From contig HF991936.1 in the NCBI GenBank assembly GCA_000433135.1, positions 8,705 to 19,609 of the forward strand: 10,905 nt of DNA. The letters run 5' to 3'. The position numbers were made by a program, and so were the translations under genes. Under the pieces are notes generated by a model. It saw only the letters and a list, made by a program, of their open reading frames with translations. It searched no databases and was not told where the DNA came from. Positions 1 to 6,100 of this stretch are shown in pieces. Every line of letters starts with the position of its first letter. Positions within the stretch are counted from its first letter, which is position 1. Source of the DNA: Clostridium sp. CAG:921 (GTDB taxonomy: Bacteria > Bacillota > Clostridia > TANB77 > CAG-465).

Positions 1-170
1 CCAGAGTCTCTTTTTTGACCTTCATGAATTCTTAGAGCTACACTAAGTGCAATTAATGTATTTGTCATTTTTTTTGCAATAGCATATCCTTTTATTAAAT
101 GATATGTTTCTTCCCAACTTTCAAGCCGCTTGTTAAATATTGGATCTAAGACTTTTGTTTCATTACACAT
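1..170 (-). CDS. Probable HD-domain phosphohydrolase, N-terminal part only (runs off the window)
   Basis: The minus strand is open from the ATG at 170 down to base 1, giving 56 residues with no stop. A strong Shine-Dalgarno (AGGAGGGA, complement at 176-183) lies 6 nt before the ATG, and a perfect sigma-A promoter lies further upstream. The residues LRIHEGQKRDSG at 46-57 (the final Gly is cut by the window edge) resemble the first histidine segment of HD domains in the RelA/SpoT-type hydrolase group, where a motif like HxGQxRxxGxPYxxHP begins the metal site. His49 would be the first metal ligand. The rest of the domain, including the HD dyad, lies outside the window, so substrate and activity cannot be judged. 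It is transcribed divergently from the exchanger gene. The coding call is secure; the family call rests on one short motif. Confidence 0.68.
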   Translation of the reverse strand, partial: MCNETKVLDPIFNKRLESWEETYHLIKGYAIAKKMTNTLIALSVALRIHEGQKRDS

Positions 171-221
171 ATAAATTCCCTCCTATATAGTTAGTAGTCG
201 TTTTTTGTACAGTTCGTATTC

Positions 222-250
222 ATTATATAATTATATAATTTGGTTGTCAA
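222..250 (-). promoter_or_regulatory. Consensus sigma-A promoter for the HD-domain gene
   Basis: Read on the minus strand, -35 TTGACA (complement 245-250) and -10 TATAAT (complement 222-227) are separated by exactly 17 bp. Both hexamers match the consensus perfectly. Transcription would start near 215, giving a leader of about 45 nt that contains the Shine-Dalgarno at 176-183. Confidence 0.85.
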
Positions 251-335
251 TAAAAACTTTGAATAAAATTATGTTTTTTTATAGAAAATTATTAGTGTAA
301 ATAAAAAAATAAGCTAAGTTTTGGGCAAAAACTAC

Positions 336-364
336 TTGAAAAGTTTACAAAAAAATATTATAAT
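336..364 (+). promoter_or_regulatory. Sigma-A promoter for the cation exchanger gene
   Basis: TTGAAA at 336-341 and TATAAT at 359-364 have a 17-bp spacer. Transcription would start near 371, leaving a short leader of about 30 nt. It is back to back with the minus-strand promoter at 222-250, so the 171-399 gap is a simple divergent promoter region. Confidence 0.75.
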
Positions 365-399
365 AATATGGCAAATAAAAATGAAAGAAGATGATATAT

Positions 400-1368
400 A
401 TGTTTATGCAAATTATTCTTATATTGATTGGATTTGTATTACTTATAAAAGGTGCAGACGTTTTGGTAGAAGGAGCATCGAATTTGGCAAAAAGATTAAG
501 GGTGCCAGAAATTATAATTGGACTTACTATAGTATCTATAGGTACTTCAATGCCGGAGTTATTTGTTAGTGTAACTTCATCTTTAGAAGGTTTTTCTGAT
601 ATTTCAATTGGAAATGTAATTGGAAGTAATATATGCAATTTATTATTAATACTTGGGCTTAGTTCTGTAATAAAACCTGTGTTGTTTAAAAAAGAAACAA
701 AATTAATTGAAATTCCAATATCGATTTTAATAACTTTAATATTTATGTATATGTGCAATACAAGCACAGCAATTTCTAGAAAAGAAGGAATTGCACTTGT
801 ATTATTGTTTGCTTTGTTTATAATTTATACAATTGTCATGGCAAAAAAAGCTGATAAATTTGATGGTATTTGTGAAGCTTTAATTGAAATAGATGTTGAA
901 AAAAATAAAAAAGAAATGAATATTTTAAGATCTATATTTTTTATTGTACTAGGAATTGTTTGTTTAAAATTTGGCGCAGATTTTGTAGTTGATAATTCAA
1001 AATTAGTTGCAAAGGCGTTTAATATTAGTGATAAGATAATAGGACTTACAATAATTGCAATTGGAACTAGCTTGCCAGAACTTGTTACTAGTGTGGTAGC
1101 TGCAAAAAAAGGAAACAGTGATATAGCAATTGGAAACATTATCGGATCTAATATATTTAATATTTTATTAATAATTGGAATTTCAGCAATACTATCACCA
1201 ATAAATTATAATGTAGAGTATAATATTGAGTTAGTAATTTTATTATTTTCAATGATGTTACTTGCTATATTTCCTTTTATAAGACCAAAAAATGAAATGT
1301 CTAGAAAAAACGGAATTATTTATTTAATACTCTATGTTATGTATACACTACTGTTACTTTTTAAATAG
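400..1368 (+). CDS. CaCA-family Ca2+/cation:Na+ (or H+) exchanger, YrbG-like
   Basis: This is an integral membrane antiporter of about 322 residues, the usual size for bacterial YrbG/CaxA-like members of the Ca2+/cation antiporter family. The two signature alpha repeats are clear. Alpha-1 has GADVLVEGAS near the start, GTSMPE at 48-53 and GNVIGSN at 71-77. Alpha-2 has GADFVVDNS, GTSLPE at 222-227 and GNIIGSN at 245-251. The acidic residue of each GTSxPE is the expected cation ligand. About ten hydrophobic segments fall in two halves, separated by a charged cytoplasmic loop (about 149-176). The family exports Ca2+ in exchange for Na+ or H+; the ion preference here is not visible. An in-frame ATG at 391 exists, but the purine-rich GAAAGAAG (383-390) abuts it directly, whereas it sits about 9 nt before the ATG at 400. 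A further ATG at 406 is also possible. No convincing terminator follows. Confidence 0.9.
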   Translation: MFMQIILILIGFVLLIKGADVLVEGASNLAKRLRVPEIIIGLTIVSIGTSMPELFVSVTSSLEGFSDISIGNVIGSNICNLLLILGLSSVIKPVLFKKETKLIEIPISILITLIFMYMCNTSTAISRKEGIALVLLFALFIIYTIVMAKKADKFDGICEALIEIDVEKNKKEMNILRSIFFIVLGIVCLKFGADFVVDNSKLVAKAFNISDKIIGLTIIAIGTSLPELVTSVVAAKKGNSDIAIGNIIGSNIFNILLIIGISAILSPINYNVEYNIELVILLFSMMLLAIFPFIRPKNEMSRKNGIIYLILYVMYTLLLLFK

Positions 1369-1527
1369 TACTTTGCAATAGTCTAATTTTTATTATGAAT
1401 AGTAATTGAATTATAATATTGTGTTGAAATTGTGTTTTTTTTGAAAACTGATTTTATATTGCTAAAAATATGAAAATATTGTTGAAAAAAAGATAAAATA
1501 GTGTATAATATAGTTGAGGTGATTACT
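1369..1527. other. Intergenic spacer between exchanger and hibernation factor
   Basis: This stretch is very AT-rich and has no credible ORF. I found no U-tract hairpin after the exchanger, so read-through into the downstream gene is possible. The only structure I can support is the promoter at 1482-1509. Confidence 0.5.
1482..1509 (+). promoter_or_regulatory. Possible sigma-A promoter before the hibernation factor
   Basis: TTGAAA at 1482-1487 and TATAAT at 1504-1509 have a 16-bp spacer. The hexamers are good, but transcription would begin near 1516, at the edge of the Shine-Dalgarno (GAGGTGA, 1516-1522). The leader would be only about 12 nt. That is unusually short, so the site may be secondary to a promoter further upstream. 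Confidence 0.45.
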
Positions 1528-1884
1528 ATGGAATTAGATTTAACAGGACTTCGTATTGAAGTTACAGATGCTTATAGGGAATTTACTGAAAAAAAGATTA
1601 AAAAACTTGAAAAATTCTTTTCTCCAGAGACGATATGCCATGTTACATTTACTGATAGAGTAAAAGGAAAACAGCATATAGATATGAGAATAGAATATAA
1701 GTCTCGTACTTACTTAGCAGAAGAAGATTGTGAAGATATTTATTATGGTTTAGAGTCTTTGATATCTAAAATAGAGGGACAATTAAGAAAAGATAAGTCT
1801 TTAAATGAGAAAAAAAGAAAAGAGCAAGTAATAGGTATTACTGAGGAAGATTTAGCTGATACTCTTGAAAAAGACGAAGATTAA
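1528..1884 (+). CDS. hpf: Ribosome hibernation promoting factor, HPF/RaiA family, short form
   Basis: A 118-residue protein of the sigma-54 modulation/S30AE family, which binds the 30S decoding region in the mRNA and tRNA channel and stores ribosomes in inactive form. The order of elements fits the beta-alpha-beta-beta-beta-alpha fold: MELDLTGLRIEVTDAYREF, a basic helix (EKKIKKLEKFF, 21-31), a strand with HVTFTDR (38-44), HIDMRIEYKSRTYLAEE (50-66) and the helix segment EDIYYGLESLISKIEGQLRK (69-88). A basic stretch (KKRKEQ) and an acidic tail (EEDLADTLEKDED) follow. Bacillota usually carry a long HPF of about 180-190 residues with a C-terminal dimerisation domain; that domain is absent here and a terminator follows at once. 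The ATG at 1528 was chosen because GAGGTGA lies 5 nt upstream. The in-frame GTG at 1501 overlaps the -10 element and has no ribosome binding site. Confidence 0.88.
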   Translation: MELDLTGLRIEVTDAYREFTEKKIKKLEKFFSPETICHVTFTDRVKGKQHIDMRIEYKSRTYLAEEDCEDIYYGLESLISKIEGQLRKDKSLNEKKRKEQVIGITEEDLADTLEKDED

Positions 1885-1891
1885 TTTATTT

Positions 1892-1933
1892 GAAAGTCGT
1901 TGATTTATGAAAAATCAGTGGCTTTCTTTTTTT
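1892..1933 (+). terminator. Rho-independent terminator of hpf
   Basis: Arms 1892-1906 and 1912-1926 form a 15-bp stem with three G-U wobbles and a 5-nt loop. Seven T's (1927-1933) follow. It begins 8 nt after the hpf stop codon. Confidence 0.9.
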
Positions 1934-2174
1934 GTATATAACTATTATATATAACTAGTTGATAGAAATAAAATGTTAAGGTTTAAAAACTTTTAACTAT
2001 AATATAAATTTAGCAAAGCAATAGTTTAAAAAAATAATTTTTTAAATATTTATTATAAATATTTCATATAATAGGTATATATTTAGAAGCTATTAAAAGA
2101 TAAAAGTGACAAAAAATACAACATCGTCTACAAAAAGTTATATTATAATTAAAAAAATGTCAAAAAAAAGTATG

Positions 2175-2192
2175 TTACAAAATTATTACAAA
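2175..2192 (+). repeat. Two direct TTACAAA heptamers, one helical turn apart
   Basis: TTACAAA occurs at 2175-2181 and 2186-2192, so the repeats start 11 bp apart on the same face of the helix. Such spacing is typical of tandem binding by OmpR/PhoB-family response regulators; B. subtilis PhoP boxes are TT(A/T/C)ACA hexamers with about 5-bp gaps. In this AT-rich sequence a chance origin is quite possible. Confidence 0.35.
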
Positions 2193-2279
2193 GTGTTTTT
2201 AATTCCCAAAGTTATAATATTTGTAAGAAATTAAAAAAGTGCAAAACGCTTATATATAAAAGAAAATCCCAAAAAAAGA

Positions 2280-2288
2280 TTACATAAA
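2280..2288 (+). promoter_or_regulatory. TTACATAAA motif just upstream of the sortase -35
   Basis: The nonamer TTACATAAA ends 2 bp before the -35 hexamer at 2291. The same nonamer occurs twice before the adhesin promoter (3016-3024 and 3027-3035). A shared operator is an inference from this sharing; no regulator gene is in the window. Confidence 0.4.
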
Positions 2289-2290
2289 CG

Positions 2291-2319
2291 TTGACAAGTT
2301 TTTTTCCTTGTGCTATAAT
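2291..2319 (+). promoter_or_regulatory. Perfect sigma-A promoter with extended -10 for the sortase gene
   Basis: TTGACA at 2291-2296, a 17-bp spacer and TATAAT at 2314-2319, with TG at 2311-2312 giving the extended TGnTATAAT form. The start point should be near 2326, 35 nt before the sortase ATG. Confidence 0.92.
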
Positions 2320-2360
2320 GAAATTGAAAAGTGAATTTTAAAAAAAGAGGAGAGATAAAT

Positions 2361-2990
2361 ATGAAAATTAAGTCTCATATAACTGGTATTATTATACTAA
2401 TTCTCTTTATAATTATTGTTTCAACTATTATTATAAGTATAAAAGACTTGATGAATAAGAATGATTTAGATGATATGGATATAACAGACATTGCAGGTAC
2501 ATTAAATGATTATTCTTCTGATAATAATAATGAAACAAGTAGTGCTAATCCAATTATTTTGGACGCTCCAAATAATGATATTGCCATAAGTCAGGGAGCA
2601 ATTGCAGTAGTCGATATACCAAGTGTTGGAATTAGAGGTCAAGTTGTAGAGGGAACAGATGATGCTACACTTAAAAATTATATTGGAAAATTTAAAGGAT
2701 GTGCTTATCCAGGTGAAAATGGTAATTTTTGCGTAGCTGCTCATAATAACATATATACTGAGATATTTAGGGAACTTCATAATGTTAAAGTAGGAGAAGA
2801 AGTAAGAGTTGTAACTAAAGAAAAGATTTATACTTACAAAGTAACCTCAGTTACAAAAATTGCTCCAACTCAAATTGAAGTATTAAATGCTGATATGTCT
2901 AAAAAAGAGATAACGCTTATAACTTGTACTAACATGGGAAGAGAGAGAATTTCAGTAAAGGGCGAGTTAATAAAAGAAGAAAGTGTATAA
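2361..2990 (+). CDS. Class D-like sortase (LPXTG transpeptidase)
   Basis: A 209-residue membrane-anchored cysteine transpeptidase that cleaves LPXTG-type sorting signals and joins the protein to the cell-wall precursor. Residues 7-27 form an N-terminal signal anchor. A variable, acidic and Asn/Ser-rich linker follows (about 31-70), then the catalytic beta-barrel. The domain starts with AVVDIPSVGI (82-91) and VVEGTD (95-100). The segment PGENGNFCVAAHNN holds catalytic His128, TLITC holds Cys189, and RISV supplies the likely catalytic Arg196. The PGENGNFCxAxHN run is what I know from clostridial class D sortases. The ATG at 2361 was chosen because AGAGGAGA lies at 2346-2353; the in-frame GTG at 2331 lies only about 5 nt from the predicted transcription start and has no binding site. 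It lies 150 bp upstream of an LPQTG protein, its probable substrate. Class is less certain than family. Confidence 0.92.
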   Translation: MKIKSHITGIIILILFIIIVSTIIISIKDLMNKNDLDDMDITDIAGTLNDYSSDNNNETSSANPIILDAPNNDIAISQGAIAVVDIPSVGIRGQVVEGTDDATLKNYIGKFKGCAYPGENGNFCVAAHNNIYTEIFRELHNVKVGEEVRVVTKEKIYTYKVTSVTKIAPTQIEVLNADMSKKEITLITCTNMGRERISVKGELIKEESV

Positions 2991-3014
2991 ATATTATATA
3001 AGACCTGTATGATA

Positions 3015-3036
3015 TTTACATAAAAGTTACATAAAA
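3015..3036 (+). repeat. Tandem 11-bp repeat upstream of the adhesin promoter
   Basis: TTTACATAAAA (3015-3025) is followed directly by GTTACATAAAA (3026-3036). The two 11-mers differ only in the first base and end 11 bp before the -35 at 3048. Head-to-tail repeats one helical turn apart in this position are typical of activator sites. The hexamer pattern TTTACA-N5-GTTACA resembles a PhoP box, but no regulator can be assigned. Confidence 0.5.
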
Positions 3037-3047
3037 ATGAAAAATAA

Positions 3048-3076
3048 TTGACATATTAAGCTGTAGGTGTTATAAT
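3048..3076 (+). promoter_or_regulatory. Perfect sigma-A promoter with extended -10 for the adhesin gene
   Basis: TTGACA at 3048-3053, a 17-bp spacer and TATAAT at 3071-3076, with TG at 3068-3069 (TGTTATAAT). The start point is near 3083, leaving a leader of about 58 nt that contains the Shine-Dalgarno GGAGGAGA (3127-3134). The architecture is the same as that of the sortase promoter. No terminator separates the two genes, so the adhesin can also be read from the sortase promoter. Confidence 0.92.
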
Positions 3077-3140
3077 AATATTATGTGAGGAATTTAAAAC
3101 TTGTTATATATTAAATATAGGAAAATGGAGGAGATAGAAA

Positions 3141-6100
3141 ATGAAAGATGTTAAAAATCTTAAACTAAAAATTGGATTAATAGTTGTAGTATTAGTTTTA
3201 ATGATAGTACAAATTAGTCCATTTGAAATTTTTGGTGATGAGAAAGAACTAGTCTTTACATATACACAAGGTGAGATGATTTTCAAAAATACGTTCTATA
3301 CTACGTCTAATGTAAGCTATTTTAGAGGTCGTGTTGGAAATCATGTTGGTTATTGTCTAGACATAGGTATTCCATTACCAGTACAAAGTGGTGGAACTCT
3401 TAAGTTAATAGATAGAAAAGTTTCAACATTTACAACGTCTGTATTGTATTATGGATATCCAAATAGAACAGCTGCACAAATAGGTGTAAATAGCGATAAT
3501 GAAGCTGAACTTGCAACACAAATTGCAGTTTGGACTGTAGCTAAAGCAGGTGGAGATTCTGTAAAAACAACACAAAATTTTGCTTTTAATGATTTGGTAG
3601 CTAAGACAGGACATGAAGAAGCTGCTGAAAGAGTAAAAAATGCTGCAAGAAGAATTGTTGAACAAGCAAATGCTAGTCCATATTATCCAAACCCAACATT
3701 TAATATATTATCTTCATCAGCTAAATTAGTTATAAAAGATGATTATATGATGGCTGGACCTTATGTATTAAGCATTGCAGGATTTAATGCAACAACAGCT
3801 AATGTAAGTTTAGTAAATGCTCCAAAATCTGCTGTTTTATGTGATGCAAACGGTAATGCTAAAACTACTTTTGCAAATGGTGAATCAGTATATGTAAAAC
3901 TTGCAAAGTCAGAAGCAGGATCTACATTGACTATAAAAGCTGTTGCAAATGGAAGTATCAAAGTTGCAAAAATTTATGGCACTGGTAATGATGATGCAAG
4001 ACAAGATTTCATAATCTTAAAAGAAGATCCAATATCAAAAGAAGCTTCTGTAAACTTTAAATGGGATACAGTAAAAGGAAAAATTAATTTATATAAAGTT
4101 GATCAATATAATAACAGAATTGCAAATGTTAAATTTGAATTAAAAGATTCTAGTAATAAAGTAGTAGCTACTGGTACAACAGATGCAAATGGTTTTATTG
4201 AATTTGCTAATTTATCTTTAGGTGAATATACTTTAACAGAAGTATCTGCACCAGCTGGTTATGAAAAAGCAACTGAACCATATAAAGTAACAGTAAGCAA
4301 TTCAGCTGCTACTCCAGTTTCTGTTACAGTTAAAAATAGAAAAATAGGTAAGGCTAAAATTGAAGTATTAAAATATGATCGTGATGATAAGTCTAAAGTG
4401 CTTTCAGGAGCATTATTTAACTTATTAGATTCAAATGACAAAGTAATTTATGAAAATCAAAAAACAGATGCAAATGGTAAAGTTGTATTTGATAACTTAG
4501 ATGCTGGTACTTATAAAGTGCTTGAAGTTCAACCACCAAAGGGTTACCAAGGATACAACAAAACTATAACTGTTGAGGCAAAAGAAAATGTTGTTTCTAA
4601 AGTTGAAGTACCAAATTTAAGAGTAAATGGTGGTATTGAAATTTTAAAGGTTGACGAAAATAAAAAACCAGTTGCAAATGTAAAATTTAATATATTAGAT
4701 AGTAATAAAAAACTTGTTGAAACTATTGTTACAGATAGCAATGGTAAAGCTGAGACTAGTGTAGAATTAAAACTTGGAACATACTATTACCAAGAAGTAG
4801 AAGCTCCTAGTTATGTAGTAAAAAACACAGAAGTTAATAAATTTGATGTTACAGCAAAAGCACAAGTAGTAACAGTTACTGTTGAAAATAAACTTTCAAA
4901 AGGAAAAATTAAAATAGTCAAAAAAGATGAAGATGGAAAAGTACTTGCAGGTGTTGTATTCCAAATCTTAGATTCAAACAAAAGTGTAGTAGACACAATA
5001 ACAACTGATGCAAATGGTATTGCTATATCTAAGGAATTAGTTTCTGGAGATTATACATTTAAAGAAACTAGTTTAGGAAAAAATACTGGATTAGTACTTG
5101 ATACAGCAGAAAAGAAATTTACTTTAGGAAATCAAACAGTTACAGTTGATGTAACAAACTACTATGGTAAAGGTACTTTAAAAATTTTAAAAACAGATTC
5201 TGATGGAAAATCTTTAGAAGGTGTAAAATTTGAGATTTATGCATCTGATAAAAAGACATTAGTAGACACAATAACAACTGATAAAAATGGCTTAGCTACA
5301 TCTAAAGCATTGAGAATTGGCTCTTACTTCTACAAGGAAGTTAGTGCTCCAGCTAATGTTATAATGGATAGCAACTTATACGGATTTAGCATAACAAAAA
5401 ATAATGATGTTGTTACTAAGACAATTAAAAATGAATTGAAAAGAGGAAAGCTACAAGTTGTAAAAACTACTGAAGATGGTAAACCACTTGCAAATGTAAC
5501 ATTCCAAATATTAGATAAAGATAATAAAGTAGTACAAAAAATTAGAACTAACGCTCAAGGTATAGCAGAGTCTAATGATTTACCAGCAGGTGAGTATTAC
5601 TATCAAGAAATTGAAGCACCATCAAATGTTGTAATAGATTCACAGACTCATAAATTTACTATGGGTTACCAGATTGTAAAGGTAGAAGTTAAGAATAATT
5701 ATGCTAAAGGTACTATTCAAATAGTAAAGACAGATTCTAATAAGAACTTATTACAAGGTGTAAAATTTGAAATTTATACTTCAGACATGAAAACTGTAGT
5801 AGATACAATAACAACAGATGCAAAAGGTGTTGCTACATCTAAAGAATTAGTGCTTGGTACTTATTATTGTAAAGAAATAGAAGCACCAAAGACAGTTATA
5901 ATGAATACTCAACCTATAAAAGCTGAAATAACTAAGAATAAGCAAGTAGTAAAATTGGATGTTGTAAATGAGCTTGTAAAAGCAAAATTACAAATTGAAA
6001 AAGTAACAGAAGATGGCTTACCGCTTGAGGGCGTAACATTCCAAGTACTAGACGCAAATCAAAAAGTTGTTGATACAATAACTACAAACAAAAATGGATA

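Larger units (their letters stand above)
1934..2290. other. AT-rich non-coding region upstream of the sortase gene
   Basis: About 350 bases contain no convincing gene. The longest notable reading frame is a 25-codon ORF at 2158 without a ribosome binding site. Visible structure includes two TTACAAA heptamers exactly 11 bp apart (2175-2181 and 2186-2192) and a TATAAT at 2213-2218 about 20 bp downstream with no good -35. A small 5-bp hairpin (2238-2252, AAGTG/CGCTT) and a TTACATAAA (2280-2288) beside the sortase promoter are also present. I see no known riboswitch consensus, including neither class of cyclic-di-GMP riboswitch that sometimes precedes adhesin genes in clostridia. Confidence 0.5.

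Noticed and set aside
171..399. Divergent intergenic region checked for a LexA-type (GAAC-N4-GTTC) operator around the GTACAGTTCG segment
   Set aside because: Only one half-site is present; the second arm does not match.
321..569. 82-codon plus-strand ORF overlapping the exchanger start
   Set aside because: It begins at a TTG upstream of the promoter -35, is out of frame with the exchanger, and has no family features.
345..1139. Minus-strand ORFs of 140 and 104 codons across the exchanger gene
   Set aside because: They mirror the real plus-strand membrane protein with its two alpha repeats, and have no ribosome binding sites or recognisable domains.
1501..1527. GTG upstream start extending hpf by nine residues
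   Set aside because: It overlaps the predicted -10, lacks a ribosome binding site and adds residues not typical of the family; the ATG at 1528 has GAGGTGA.
2158..2235. 25-codon ORF in the region before the sortase
   Set aside because: There is no ribosome binding site and it overlaps the phased TTACAAA repeats; it probably arises by chance in AT-rich DNA.
2331..2360. GTG upstream start of the sortase
   Set aside because: It is about 5 nt from the predicted transcription start, and the only Shine-Dalgarno in the leader serves the ATG at 2361.
2502..4996. Several minus-strand ORFs of 60-92 codons within the sortase and adhesin genes
   Set aside because: They are opposite-strand shadows of repetitive coding DNA. 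The composition (Ser/Phe/Thr-rich) is what the antisense of Lys/Val/Asp-rich repeats gives.
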